A stretch of DNA of 64,000 nt from Desulfurobacterium pacificum (GTDB lineage: Bacteria > Aquificota > Aquificia > Desulfurobacteriales > Desulfurobacteriaceae): the NCBI RefSeq assembly GCF_900182835.1, contig NZ_FXUB01000002.1:1-64000 (forward strand), written 5' to 3'. Position numbers and translations under genes: made by a program. The notes beneath the pieces are model-generated. The model saw only the letters and a list, made by a program, of their open reading frames with translations, was not told where the DNA came from and did not search any database. Within the stretch, counting starts at the first letter, position 1; each line of letters starts with the position of its first letter. This document shows, in pieces, positions 1-8,932 of this stretch.

Positions 1-122
1 ATTCCTTTGAGTGCTAAGCAGTGGGTGATGGCTGCTGTTAGTGTGGTCTTGCCGTGGTCTACGTGCCCTATGGTTCCCACGTTCTTGTGGGGCTTCGTCC
101 TCTCAAATTTCTGCTTCGCCAT
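1..122 (-). CDS. tuf: Elongation factor Tu, N-terminal fragment
   Basis: Only the first 40 or so codons are in the window; the gene continues beyond base 1. The translation begins [19 protein letters not shown] and continues into the GTPase P-loop GHVDHGKTT, which is diagnostic for EF-Tu, the GTPase that carries aminoacyl-tRNA to the ribosome. An AGGA-type ribosome site precedes the ATG. tRNA-Thr lies directly upstream on the same strand, the common bacterial tRNA-tuf arrangement, so the two are probably co-transcribed. Confidence 0.96.
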   Translation of the reverse strand, partial: MAKQKFERTKPHKNVGTIGHVDHGKTTLTAAITHCLALKG

Positions 123-215
123 GGTTTTCCTCCAAAAAAAACAATTATTTATTAGGGTTTGATTTTATTTTTGAACGCTGGAAATTTAACAACAGAAAAA
201 GAGAAATTCAAGAGG

Positions 216-292
216 TGGTGCCCACGGGCGGAGTTGAACCGCCGACCTCACCCTTACCAAGGGTGCGCTCTAACCTCCTGAGCCACGTGGGC
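216..292 (-). tRNA. tRNA-Thr (anticodon GGU)
   Basis: A complete cloverleaf can be folded on the minus strand: acceptor stem GCCCACG paired with CGTGGGC, anticodon loop TTGGTAA (anticodon GGT), T-arm with GTTCAACTC, and an encoded 3' CCA (216-218). It sits about 90 bases upstream of tuf on the same strand. Confidence 0.95.
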
Positions 293-305
293 AGTTGCTG
301 CGGAA

Positions 306-334
306 AATATAAGATAATCTCCAAAAGATTGCAA
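306..334 (-). promoter_or_regulatory. Sigma-70-type promoter for tRNA-Thr/tuf
   Basis: On the minus strand TTGCAA (329-334) is followed after exactly 17 bases by TATATT (306-311), placing a start a few bases before the tRNA 5' end at 292. Spacing and hexamers fit a strong housekeeping promoter; this is read from sequence only. Confidence 0.6.
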
Positions 335-463
335 CCGGTCTATAATAATTAAGCTAAAACTGAATTACTGAAATAACAGGGAATTTTGAATATAATTAGT
401 TGTAAGCAAGTAGAAATGCTTTGCAATATTGCAAAAACAATCAAATTAAGCAACAAGCGGGGC

Positions 464-493
464 TTGACATTCAAGAAAGAAAGCTGCTAAATT
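464..493 (+). promoter_or_regulatory. Predicted promoter of the porin gene
   Basis: A perfect -35 TTGACA (464-469) is followed after 18 bases by TAAATT (488-493). The porin ATG is at 549, preceded by a GGGGAGGT ribosome site (535-542). The remaining bases from 335 to 463 show nothing recognisable. Confidence 0.5.
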
Positions 494-548
494 ATGCAGT
501 GAAATTAAGAACTTTTCTGCAAAAAACTTTTAATGGGGAGGTCCCAAG

Positions 549-2003
549 ATGAGAAAAGCACTGAAAGTAGCGACCTTAATGGGTCTTGCAGCTGCTCTCA
601 TAGTTCCAGCTGCACCAAGCGCTAAAGCTGCTGACATGGACATGGGCAGCACAAAGGTAACAATCGGCGGACAGTTGAGAGAAAGACTTGAGTGGTACGC
701 AAGCGAAGCTGGAAGTGGAACAGGCGATAGGCTCGCAGGAACCTATAGGGCAAGGATTAAGATTAAAGCTCAACTTTCTGATGGTGTGACTGCTGTATTT
801 GTCCCGCAGTCTGTCGGTATTTGGGGAACAGCAAATAACGGAGAAGATGGTAAATACGGTGTGGGGCTTGACAACGACATGAGCGTAGGAATGCATGAAG
901 CTTACATGCTTCTTGCAAATCCATTTGGAATTAACAATGTAATCGTAAAAATTGGTCGTCAGGAAGTTAACCTTGGTAACCAAAGACTTGTAGGTTCTGT
1001 TGGCTGGTCTCAGGCTGGAAGAAGCCTTGATGGTATTTTAGTTGGTTACGTAGCTGGTGACTACGGACTTGCTGGATTCTTCTATGGAAAACTAAATGAT
1101 AATGGAAAGCAAGATGCATGGTTTAGGCCAGCTGCAGAAGATTTAGATGGAACTGATATTGACCTTTACGTAGCTACATGGCAAGGTAAATTTAAACCAT
1201 TTGGAATTGGTGGAACTTACGAGTTGACGGATATTTACGTTAACAAGAGAGGAGTTACATTTACTACTGGAGATGCTTCCGACGCTTTGGACTTTAGAAA
1301 CGTTAATACACTTTATGGTCGTATAACACCAGTATTCAACACTGATTTTGCTAAAGTCAAAGTTAATCTTGAAGGCGCCATTCAAGGTGGAGATGCTGGT
1401 GTAGATATTACAGGAAAAGATCGTGATTTCAGCGGTTACTTCTTCAGTGTAGGTGCTGGAGCTGACTTCGCAAATGTTAACTGGACACCAGGCGTATTCG
1501 TCGGATATGATTACTACTCTGGTGACAGCGATGACCAAGGCGATATTGATTCCTTCTGGTCCGTCCTCCCAACAGCTCACAAGTGGCTTGGTCATGCAGA
1601 CATTGTGTGGCTCGGAAATGTTTATAAGTTCAACGGAGCTATAGCATCTCGTTCTCCAGGTGTAAAAGACCTTTATCTTAAACTATCTGCTAAACCTCTT
1701 GCTAAAGTAGCTCTTGGACTTGACCTTCACTACTTCAAAACTGCAGAAGATTATGCAGTTGACTCAACTACTAATACCTACGGTGTAAAACCTGCAGGAT
1801 TCACTGGCAAAACATCCGATGATATTGGTTGGGAAGCCGACTTTAGCGTTAAATATAAATACAGCAAGAACCTCTGCCTCTCCCTCGGATGGGATCACTT
1901 TGACCCAGACAGCGACTTTGCAGCTGCTTACATTAACCCTGACCATTCCACGAAGTCTGACGCCGAAGACCACATCTGGGCTCAAGCTGACCTCAAGTTC
2001 TAA
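549..2003 (+). CDS. Outer-membrane porin-like beta-barrel protein
   Basis: The 484-residue product begins with a clear signal peptide (basic MRK, hydrophobic core, cleavage near AKA at residues 25-28). The remainder has alternating polar/aromatic strands with repeated Tyr, Trp, Gly and Asp, and ends in an aromatic residue (ADLKF), as expected for a C-terminal beta-signal inserted by the BAM machinery. Overall it resembles the porins or alginate-export-like barrels of thermophilic Gram-negative bacteria. The substrate cannot be inferred. Its codon use is richer in GC-ending codons than the neighbours, which suggests high expression, and it has its own promoter and a strong terminator, so it is probably a single-gene transcript. 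Confidence 0.8.
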   Translation: MRKALKVATLMGLAAALIVPAAPSAKAADMDMGSTKVTIGGQLRERLEWYASEAGSGTGDRLAGTYRARIKIKAQLSDGVTAVFVPQSVGIWGTANNGEDGKYGVGLDNDMSVGMHEAYMLLANPFGINNVIVKIGRQEVNLGNQRLVGSVGWSQAGRSLDGILVGYVAGDYGLAGFFYGKLNDNGKQDAWFRPAAEDLDGTDIDLYVATWQGKFKPFGIGGTYELTDIYVNKRGVTFTTGDASDALDFRNVNTLYGRITPVFNTDFAKVKVNLEGAIQGGDAGVDITGKDRDFSGYFFSVGAGADFANVNWTPGVFVGYDYYSGDSDDQGDIDSFWSVLPTAHKWLGHADIVWLGNVYKFNGAIASRSPGVKDLYLKLSAKPLAKVALGLDLHYFKTAEDYAVDSTTNTYGVKPAGFTGKTSDDIGWEADFSVKYKYSKNLCLSLGWDHFDPDSDFAAAYINPDHSTKSDAEDHIWAQADLKF

Positions 2004-2024
2004 TTCTGACTTAAACAACCAATC

Positions 2025-2051
2025 AAAGGGGGCTTTTCGCCCCCTTTTTTT
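2025..2051 (+). terminator. Rho-independent terminator after the porin
   Basis: An AAAGGGGGC arm pairs with GCCCCCTTT around a TTTTC loop and is followed by a run of T residues. It lies 22 bases after the porin stop codon. Confidence 0.9.
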
Positions 2052-2064
2052 ATTCCCTCATAAC

Positions 2065-2092
2065 TTGATTCTTTACGACAGCATCGTATAAA
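2065..2092 (+). promoter_or_regulatory. Possible promoter of nrdB
   Basis: TTGATT (2065-2070) is followed after 16 bases by TATAAA (2087-2092) in the gap between the porin terminator and nrdB. The spacing is slightly short, so this is a moderate call. Confidence 0.4.
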
Positions 2093-2166
2093 ATCAGCAA
2101 AATTTATTACACTACTATTGCATACTATTTTCATTTCAAAACTTAAAACTCCTCTGGAGGAACTTT

Positions 2167-3222
2167 ATGGACATTAAAAAAGAACTAATGAAACCACGTC
2201 CAATTTTTAACCCGGAAGGTAACGATGACCCCGCAAAAAGGGGAATCCTTAAAGGTGATACAACCAACATATTTAACCTTAACGTTATAAAGTACGAGTG
2301 GGCACCAAGGCTTTACAGAGTAATGATGGCTAACTTCTGGATACCAGAAACCGTTGACCTGACGCAGGACGTTCAGGATTACAAGGAACTTACAGAAGAC
2401 GAAAGGCAGGCTTACGATGAAATAATCTCCTTTTTAGTATTTTTAGACTCTATACAGACAAGTAACATCCCAAATATAGCAGCTTACGTAAAAGCACCAG
2501 AAATAACGATTGACCTCTCCATTCACGCCTACCAGGAAGCAATTCACTCTCAAAGTTATGGATACACAATAGAATCTGTAGTGCCACCTGAGAAAAGAGA
2601 ACAGGTTTACTACTGGTGGAAGAAAGACCCAATTCTTTTTGAAAGAAATAAATACATAGCAGACATTTATCAGAAATTCTTAGAAGAGCCAACAATGGAA
2701 AACTACGGAGAAGTCTTAATAGGCAACTACCTTCTTGAAGGACTTTATTTCTACAACGGTTTTATGTTCTTCTACAACTTAGCCTCAAGAAACCTCATGC
2801 AGGGAACAGCAGACATTATCAGATATATAAATAGAGATGAGTTAACTCACGTTATACTGTTTGAATACTTTATGAAAGACCTGACAGATGAAGGATTTAA
2901 AAAGTATTTAACGAAAGACAAAATTTACGAAATGTTTAGAATAGCCGTTGACCAGGAACAACGTTTCAGTAAAAAAGTAATAGGTAACAACATTTTAGGA
3001 ATGAACGAACAATCAATAGAAGATTACACCTATTACATAGCAAACAAAAGGTTAAAAGCCTTAGGGCTTGAGCCTATTTTCCCTGATAGACCCAACCCCT
3101 ATGAACACTTAGAAAGAATTGCCGATACGGGCGGAGAAGGCAACGTTAAAGCCAACTTCTTTGAAGCCACAGTAACAAGTTACAACCAGGCATCCGCAGT
3201 AGAAGGATGGGATGAGATATAG
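2167..3222 (+). CDS. nrdB: Ribonucleotide reductase class I, small (beta) subunit
   Basis: NrdB houses the diiron-tyrosyl radical cofactor that initiates reduction of ribonucleotides to deoxyribonucleotides by NrdA. In this 351-residue protein the metal ligands are visible: D94 (FLDSIQ), E124 and H127 (QEAIHSQSY), E191 (LLEGLYFY), and E225 and H228 (RDELTHVI). The radical tyrosine is present at Y131, spaced exactly as E. coli Y122 is from its ligands, so a classical tyrosyl-radical subunit is likely rather than a class Ic enzyme. A GGAGGAAC ribosome site precedes the ATG. The large subunit is not in the window. The last ten bases overlap the downstream MNT gene, implying a shared transcript. 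Confidence 0.95.
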   Translation: MDIKKELMKPRPIFNPEGNDDPAKRGILKGDTTNIFNLNVIKYEWAPRLYRVMMANFWIPETVDLTQDVQDYKELTEDERQAYDEIISFLVFLDSIQTSNIPNIAAYVKAPEITIDLSIHAYQEAIHSQSYGYTIESVVPPEKREQVYYWWKKDPILFERNKYIADIYQKFLEEPTMENYGEVLIGNYLLEGLYFYNGFMFFYNLASRNLMQGTADIIRYINRDELTHVILFEYFMKDLTDEGFKKYLTKDKIYEMFRIAVDQEQRFSKKVIGNNILGMNEQSIEDYTYYIANKRLKALGLEPIFPDRPNPYEHLERIADTGGEGNVKANFFEATVTSYNQASAVEGWDEI

Positions 3223-3505
3223 AATTCCTCATCAAGAAGAGATAATTTCTACAATAGTAAGTAGCTGCAATCCAGAGAAAATAGTTTTGTTCGGCTCAAG
3301 GGCAAAAGGAACGAATACTATACATTCTGACATTGACATAGCAATCTATGGAAGTAAGCTCTCGTTCAGAGAAAAAAGAAAACTTAAAGAGCAGGTCAAT
3401 GAAGTTTCAGGAATCTACACAGTTGACGTTGTGTTCATAGAAGATGTTGATGATATACTTAGGAAAATAATTGAACAACACGGAGTGGTTTTGTGGAAAA
3501 AGTAG
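3212..3505 (+). CDS. MNT-domain nucleotidyltransferase antitoxin (MntA-like)
   Basis: This 97-residue protein has the minimal nucleotidyltransferase signature GSx10DxD: G28-S29, then D40 and D42 (LFGSRAKG...SDIDIAI), plus a third acidic residue near D75 in VDVVF. Such proteins pair with HEPN toxins. In the characterised Shewanella pair the MNT antitoxin AMPylates a toxin tyrosine. The start lies inside the end of nrdB and the 3' end overlaps the HEPN gene by 13 bases, so translational coupling is likely. Family membership is clear; the antitoxin role is inferred from the pairing. Confidence 0.85.
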   Translation: MRYRIPHQEEIISTIVSSCNPEKIVLFGSRAKGTNTIHSDIDIAIYGSKLSFREKRKLKEQVNEVSGIYTVDVVFIEDVDDILRKIIEQHGVVLWKK

Positions 3506-3882
3506 AAGTTCTTTTATACGTAGAAAAACTTAAGAACGCCGTATCAAGACTGGAAGAAGCAATTAACAGAGTTAAAGATGACCTTGATAGAGACGGCGCT
3601 ATCCAACGTTTTGAATTCACCGTTGAACTTCTCTGGAAAACCCTTAGAAGAGTTTTGGAATACAACAAGTTAGAATGTTTTTCGCCAAGGGACTGTGTTA
3701 AAAAAGCTTTCCGACACGGGATAATTAAAGACGATGAAATAATTTTGGATATGTTAGAAGACAGGAACTTAAGTTCACACATATATAATGAAGAAAAGGC
3801 AAAAGAGATTTTTGAAAGAATATCTAAAATCTACATAAAATTTTTAAAGAAGATTCTCAAGGAGATTGAAAATAAGATATAA
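3493..3882 (+). CDS. HEPN-domain toxin (HepT-like, HI0074 family)
   Basis: The 129-residue all-helical protein starts at a GTG inside the preceding MNT gene. It carries the HEPN ribonuclease signature RX4HXY as R91-N-L-S-S-H96-I-Y98, in which the tyrosine is the residue AMPylated by the partner antitoxin in studied systems. The segment around 33-55 (RDGAIQRFEFTVELLWK) is typical of the 'nucleotidyltransferase substrate binding' family. Together with the upstream gene it forms a complete MNT-HEPN toxin-antitoxin module, expected to cleave or process RNA when uninhibited. All motif residues are intact, so it is probably functional. Confidence 0.85.
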   Translation: MEKVEVLLYVEKLKNAVSRLEEAINRVKDDLDRDGAIQRFEFTVELLWKTLRRVLEYNKLECFSPRDCVKKAFRHGIIKDDEIILDMLEDRNLSSHIYNEEKAKEIFERISKIYIKFLKKILKEIENKI

Positions 3883-3883
3883 A

Positions 3884-3901
3884 GTGCCCCCGAAGGGGCA
3901 C
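3884..3901 (-). terminator. Terminator between the HEPN gene and infB (convergent)
   Basis: GTGCCCC pairs with GGGGCAC around a four-base loop. Read on the minus strand it is followed by a T-rich stretch (TTTATATCTTATTTT), so it mainly serves infB. It lies two bases beyond the HEPN stop and may act in both directions. Confidence 0.75.
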
Positions 3902-3912
3902 CATCTAATAAG

Positions 3913-6528
3913 TTAGATTTCTTTTTGAACTTGCTCTATCGTATAACACTCAATAACGTCGCCGACCTTAATATCGTTGAAGTTTTCAAGACCTACACCG
4001 CATTCATAACCAGCTTGAACTTCTCTCACGTCATCCTTAAATCTCTTGAGAGAAGCTATCTTACCATCGTAAATAACAACACCGTCTCTTACTAACCTTA
4101 CATTCGCATTTCTCTTTATAACGCCATCTTTCACGTAACAACCAGCAACCGTTCCAACCTTCGGTACTTTAAACGTTGCTCTAACTTCAGCAGAGCCAAG
4201 ATAAACTTCCTTCTCTTCAGGTGTAAGAAGACCTTGCATGGCTTTTTTAACTTCATCAACTATATCGTAAATAACTCTGTAAGTTCTAACGTCAACTTTC
4301 TCCTTCTCTACCGCCTTCCTCGCCGCAGAATCAGGTCTAACGTTAAAACCAATAACAATAGCGTTAGAAGCAGCAGCAAGCATAACATCGTTTTCTGTTA
4401 TAGGACCTACACCAGCGTGAATTATGTTAACTTTCACCTCTTCGTTAGAAAGCTCTTCAAGAGATTTTCTGATAGCTTCTATAGAACCTTGAGCGTCTGC
4501 TTTTAGAACAATATTAAGCTCTTTAACCTCACCTGCCTGCATCTGAGCGAACAATTCCTCAAGAGAAACTCTCTTCTCTTTCTCAAGTGCAGATTCCCTT
4601 GCAAGCTCTTGTCTCTTTTCTGCAATCTTTCTTGCAGTTTTTTCATCTTTGACAACGTAGAACTTGTCTCCTGCAAGTGGAACCCCTTCAAGTCCTAAAA
4701 CCTCAACAGGCATTGAAGGACCGGCTTCTTTAACTGGCTTACCTTTATCATCAAACATTGCTCTTACTTTACCGGCATAAAGTCCAGCAACAATTGGGTC
4801 GCCCACTCTTAACGTTCCACTTTGAACAAGAAGCGTTGCAACAGGTCCTCTTTTCTTATCCAACTTAGCTTCAAGAACTACTCCTCTTGCAGGCTTATCA
4901 GGATTAGCCTTCAATTCCATTAACTCGGCTTGAAGAGCTATCATTTCAAGAAGCTCGTCTACACCTTCACCTGTCTTAGCAGAGACAGGAACCATAACAG
5001 TATCACCGCCCCAATCCTCAGGAATAAGACCGTGCTGAGTTAACTCTTGCTTAACCCTCTCAGGATTCGCACCTGGTTTATCAATTTTATTAATGGCAAC
5101 GATTATAGGAACACCTGCAGCTTTAGCGTGGTTAATTGCTTCAATTGTCTGTGGCATAACACCATCATCAGCCGCAACAACTAAAATAGCAATATCAGTA
5201 ACCTGAGCTCCCCTTGCTCTCATTGCTGTAAAAGCTTCATGACCCGGCGTATCCAAAAATACAAGCGTTTTCTTTCCTTCACTCGTATCTGCTTCAACAA
5301 CAGAAGCACCTATATGCTGAGTAATACCACCAGCTTCTCTCTCAGCTACCTTCGTATTCCTTATATAGTCAAGTAACGTAGTTTTTCCATGGTCAACGTG
5401 ACCCATAACAGTTACAATAGGCGGTCTTGGTTTAAGGTCTTCCTCTTTATCTGGAACTTCTTCCAGTTCTTTTTCAAGTAGCGCTTCCTCTTCTTCTGCC
5501 CCTTCTAACTTAACAACCTTCCCGTACTTCTCTGCAACTTTTGAAGCAGTTTCAAAATCTATAGGCTGATTTATCGCAACAAATTTTCCTAAAGCAATCA
5601 AATCTTGCAGGAGTTGATTGGCTTCAACACCAAGTCTTTCAGCAAACTCTCTAACAGAGATAACTTCCGGAATAACAACCGTTTTAGCTTTTTCCTCTTC
5701 TTCAATTAACCTCTGAAGCTGCTCTTCTTCCGAAAGTTCCTCAAAAGGTATTTCTTCTTTTACTTCTTCTTTTTTCTTCTTCTTTCTCTTTTTCTTTTTA
5801 GCTCTATTCTTCTCTTCTATCCTTCTCATTAACTCTTCAAATTTCTTCTGGTCTTCCAACTCTTTTTGTTCTTTTTTCTTTTGAGCAAGGATATCTTCAG
5901 CAGTTTTTGGTTTTTCCTTTTCCTTCTCTCTGTGCTCCTTTGTTGAAGCCACTAACTTCTCAAGTTGTTCTCTTGTAACTTCTTCTCTCCTTTCAGGTTT
6001 TCTTTCTCTTCTTTCCTCTTTTTCTGACTTTTTAAATTTACGAGGCTTCTTCTCTCCTCTCTCATCTTTCTTAAACGGCTTCCTTCTCCTTCTTCTCCTT
6101 CTTGCTAACTCTTCAGGAGAAAGCACCCTCACTTCAGAACGTCTCTTTTCTCTCTTCTCTTCTTTAGGCTTTATCTCTTCTTCCTTTGCTTTTTCTTCAT
6201 CAACAATTGTTTTCTCAGAAATCAAATCTTTCTTCTCTATCTTTCGTTCCTCAATTTCTTCAACCTTCTCTTTCTCCACAGTAACTTTCAATTCTTCTCG
6301 TTTCTTCTCTTCCTTTATTTTCTCTTCTTTTTCCGCTTTCACTTCTTCTTTTTTCTTAACGACATCAACAGGCTTAATAAACTCTTTAACCAACATAACT
6401 TGCTTTTCATCTAAAGATGAATGAACACTTTTTACCTGTATATCAAGTTCATCTCTCAACTTCTGAATCAGTTCTTTAGAAGACATACCAAGCTCTTTAG
6501 CAAGCTGGTGAACTCTTACCTTAGCCAA
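3913..6528 (-). CDS. infB: Translation initiation factor IF-2
   Basis: IF-2 is the GTPase that places formyl-Met-tRNA on the 30S subunit and promotes subunit joining. Domains in order are: an IF2_N helical domain (about residues 1-52); a long charged linker (about 55-285) with runs such as ARRRRRRRK and [12 protein letters not shown]; a second IF2_N-like segment (about 288-335); the G domain with GHVDHGKT (376-383), [14 protein letters not shown] (426-430) and NKID (480-483); then the C-terminal domains. The length (871) is normal. The start is TTG, chosen because GGAGG (6536-6540) lies seven bases upstream and no earlier start fits. Confidence 0.97.
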   Translation of the reverse strand: MAKVRVHQLAKELGMSSKELIQKLRDELDIQVKSVHSSLDEKQVMLVKEFIKPVDVVKKKEEVKAEKEEKIKEEKKREELKVTVEKEKVEEIEERKIEKKDLISEKTIVDEEKAKEEEIKPKEEKREKRRSEVRVLSPEELARRRRRRRKPFKKDERGEKKPRKFKKSEKEERRERKPERREEVTREQLEKLVASTKEHREKEKEKPKTAEDILAQKKKEQKELEDQKKFEELMRRIEEKNRAKKKKRKKKKKEEVKEEIPFEELSEEEQLQRLIEEEEKAKTVVIPEVISVREFAERLGVEANQLLQDLIALGKFVAINQPIDFETASKVAEKYGKVVKLEGAEEEEALLEKELEEVPDKEEDLKPRPPIVTVMGHVDHGKTTLLDYIRNTKVAEREAGGITQHIGASVVEADTSEGKKTLVFLDTPGHEAFTAMRARGAQVTDIAILVVAADDGVMPQTIEAINHAKAAGVPIIVAINKIDKPGANPERVKQELTQHGLIPEDWGGDTVMVPVSAKTGEGVDELLEMIALQAELMELKANPDKPARGVVLEAKLDKKRGPVATLLVQSGTLRVGDPIVAGLYAGKVRAMFDDKGKPVKEAGPSMPVEVLGLEGVPLAGDKFYVVKDEKTARKIAEKRQELARESALEKEKRVSLEELFAQMQAGEVKELNIVLKADAQGSIEAIRKSLEELSNEEVKVNIIHAGVGPITENDVMLAAASNAIVIGFNVRPDSAARKAVEKEKVDVRTYRVIYDIVDEVKKAMQGLLTPEEKEVYLGSAEVRATFKVPKVGTVAGCYVKDGVIKRNANVRLVRDGVVIYDGKIASLKRFKDDVREVQAGYECGVGLENFNDIKVGDVIECYTIEQVQKEI

Positions 6529-6634
6529 AACAAAACCTCCAAAAACGGTTAAAGGTTAACACAAAATATATATAGCGGGCGTATTATATCAACCTTGATA
6601 GAATTAACAGAAACTTTTAAAACAGGAGATAAAA

Positions 6635-7813
6635 ATGAAAAAAGGCATCGCTGAAGTACCGGGAGTAAAATGTGGAGTTGGATTTGGAGGAATAAAGAAA
6701 ACAATACATAAAATAAATAGACCAGACACTTTGTTAATAATTTTTGACCAACCATCTACCTTTGCAGCAGTATTCACTCAAAACGAAGTAAAAGCAGCTC
6801 CTATCAAAGTATCACAACAGATAAAGGGAAGGATTTCAGGAATAGTTGCCAACAGTGGAAATGCAAACGCATGCACAGGAAACAAAGGAATACAAGATGC
6901 CTCAACAATGATTCAATTAGCACAAAAGTATTCAAAAACAAAAGAACAATTCTTAGTAGCTTCAACAGGAGTAATAGGGGAACCTTTACCTATGGATAGA
7001 ATAGAAAAAGGAATAAAAGAAGCTGCTGAGAATTTAGGTAAAGCAAAAAGTACTTTGCCGGCAGAAGCAATTATGACAACAGACACATTTCCCAAAGTGG
7101 CATTTGAAGAAGGAAACGGTTATGTAATAGGAGGAATAGCTAAAGGCGCTGGAATGATAGACCCTTCAATGGCAACTATGTTATCGTTCGTCGCTACCGA
7201 TGTTCAAATATCTGAAAAGTTACTCAAAATAGCTCTACAAAAAGCAGTTGAAGTATCTTTTAACGCAATAACCGTTGATGGAGACATGAGCACAAACGAT
7301 TGTGTGTTTTTAGTTGCAACCGGAAAATCAAATGTTCTAATAGACGAAAACAACTTTAATGAATTTAAAGAAAAACTTACGAACCTACTGAGATCTTTGG
7401 CTTACCAAATAGTTAAAGATGGCGAAGGAGCAACGAAAGTTGCAAGAATAAAAGTCAAAAACGCTAACAGCAAAGAACAGGCTAGAAAGATTGCAAGAAA
7501 GATAGCCTTATCGCCACTTGTTAAAACGGCTCTTTTTGGATGTGACCCAAATTGGGGAAGAATAATTGCAGCAGCAGGAGCAGCTCAAGCCGGATTTATA
7601 GAGGAAAAGGCAGAACTTAAAATTGGACAATATCTACTTTTCAAAAATGGAAGTAAAACAAACTATAACGAAGAGGAAGTATGGAAATACATGAAAAATA
7701 ACGAAGAAATCACTATAGAACTCAATTTAAATCAGGGGACTAAAGAATTTGAATACCTTACGTGCGACTTTTCTTACGACTATATTAAAATTAACGCAGA
7801 GTACAGGACATGA
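6635..7813 (+). CDS. argJ: Glutamate N-acetyltransferase / ornithine acetyltransferase
   Basis: ArgJ makes N-acetylglutamate and recycles the acetyl group from N-acetylornithine in the cyclic arginine pathway. The protein (392 aa) is made as a precursor that cleaves itself before a threonine. The cleavage site is visible as PSMA180-T181-MLSF, preceded by the conserved KGAGMID. Oxyanion-hole Thr residues lie in VASTGVIG, and the C-terminal DPNWGRI motif is present. It has an AGGAGA ribosome site. Whether it is bifunctional or uses only acetylornithine cannot be told from sequence alone. It heads an operon-like run with the 89-aa protein and the ArsA-like gene. Confidence 0.95.
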   Translation: MKKGIAEVPGVKCGVGFGGIKKTIHKINRPDTLLIIFDQPSTFAAVFTQNEVKAAPIKVSQQIKGRISGIVANSGNANACTGNKGIQDASTMIQLAQKYSKTKEQFLVASTGVIGEPLPMDRIEKGIKEAAENLGKAKSTLPAEAIMTTDTFPKVAFEEGNGYVIGGIAKGAGMIDPSMATMLSFVATDVQISEKLLKIALQKAVEVSFNAITVDGDMSTNDCVFLVATGKSNVLIDENNFNEFKEKLTNLLRSLAYQIVKDGEGATKVARIKVKNANSKEQARKIARKIALSPLVKTALFGCDPNWGRIIAAAGAAQAGFIEEKAELKIGQYLLFKNGSKTNYNEEEVWKYMKNNEEITIELNLNQGTKEFEYLTCDFSYDYIKINAEYRT

Positions 7814-8079
7814 AAAAGTTCAAAGAATTCATAAGGTTATTTTTCAAAGGAGCTATAACCGATAACGCAACTGACAAAATAGATGCCGTTGCAAGAACCT
7901 ATAACGATACATTTTTAATGTTAGTGTTCAGCGACAAGATAGGTATACCCAACCCTCTTTATTATTACTACGTTGAATTACTTCCCTACCTTGCAAAAGA
8001 GATAAGAGGTTGGGAAGTGAGAATGGCTAATAGAAAAACTATCCTTGGAAGAGCAATTGAGGAAAGCGGAGAACCATAA
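7810..8079 (+). CDS. Conserved small protein of unknown function
   Basis: The 89-residue product begins at an ATG overlapping the argJ stop (ATGA), so it is translationally coupled to argJ. It has no signal peptide. The middle is aromatic-rich (NPLYYYYVELLPYLAKEI, about 51-68) and the C-terminus is charged. I do not recognise the family. Position between argJ and an ArsA-type ATPase is the only functional hint. Confidence 0.7.
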   Translation: MKKFKEFIRLFFKGAITDNATDKIDAVARTYNDTFLMLVFSDKIGIPNPLYYYYVELLPYLAKEIRGWEVRMANRKTILGRAIEESGEP

Positions 8080-8932
8080 AAATATTTACAAAAAACGTTT
8101 CTTCTTTCTATCCGGCAAAGGAGGCGTGGGAAAATCCACCCTCTCCTCCTCCCTCGCCCTCCTCTTTTCCCAAAAAGGCTTCAAAACATTAGTCGTTTCT
8201 TTAGACCCGGCCCACTCCCTTTCCATAGCTTTTGCCGATTCTCCACTTCCTCCCAACCTCTCCGTCCACGAAATAGACGTAGAAAAAGAGATGAAAAACT
8301 ACTTAAACAAGGTAAAAAAAGACGCAGAAAAAATCGTCAGCCCCGTAATATTAGAAGAGATAAAAAAACAGATAGAAATAGCCTACTATTCGCCCGGAGC
8401 TTTTGAGTTAGCAATAGCTGACGCAATCTACAAAATCTACAAAAACTACGGCAGCCAATACAACAAAATAATCTTTGACACTGCGCCGTCCGGATATACC
8501 GTTAGGCTCATGACCGTTCCAGACCTTTTAGAAAACTGGCTCAAACACATGATAAACCTGCGCAAAAAAGCCCTAAAATTAAAAGCAATGGCAGAACTAA
8601 AAGAAAGTAGCGAAGAAGACCCTCTCATATCAATCCTTGAAAGAAGACTTAAAGAAACACAAACGCTGTCCTACCTCTTTTCAGGCGAAGAAACCTCTTT
8701 CATGGTGGTAACAAATCCCGGCAAACTTCCAATAGAAATAGCGAAAAGAACCATAAAAGAATTAGAATCAGCAGGCATAACTGTAGAATATATCGTTCTA
8801 AACAAGTGGAAAGAAAAAATCCCCACCCCCTTCCCCCACAAAAAGACCATCTTTATAGAAGAACTACCTGAAGAACCGATAGGCGTGGAAAACCTCAAAA
8901 AAATCGCCGAAATGATAGAGAGGTCACTTTGA
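8057..8932 (+). CDS. ArsA/Get3-family P-loop ATPase (single domain)
   Basis: The protein carries the deviant Walker A of the SIMIBI class, GKGGVGKS (residues 20-27), the switch I stretch SLDPAHSLSIAF, and the ArsA/Get3 signature DTAPSGYTVRLM. At 291 residues it is a single-domain form. Family roles include arsenite-pump ATPase and membrane-protein targeting. No arsB, arsC or arsR lies nearby, so an arsenic role is unsupported. No Get3-type CxxC pair is visible. The start is uncertain: TTG at 8057 has a GGAAGAG site just upstream, and another in-frame TTG at 8045 does not. Its stop overlaps the mtaB start. Confidence 0.8.
   Translation: MRKAENHKNIYKKRFFFLSGKGGVGKSTLSSSLALLFSQKGFKTLVVSLDPAHSLSIAFADSPLPPNLSVHEIDVEKEMKNYLNKVKKDAEKIVSPVILEEIKKQIEIAYYSPGAFELAIADAIYKIYKNYGSQYNKIIFDTAPSGYTVRLMTVPDLLENWLKHMINLRKKALKLKAMAELKESSEEDPLISILERRLKETQTLSYLFSGEETSFMVVTNPGKLPIEIAKRTIKELESAGITVEYIVLNKWKEKIPTPFPHKKTIFIEELPEEPIGVENLKKIAEMIERSL

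Noticed and set aside
41-352. 103-codon frame covering tuf and tRNA-Thr on the plus strand
   Set aside because: It lies over the tuf start and the tRNA on the opposite strand and has no plausible composition; treated as a shadow.
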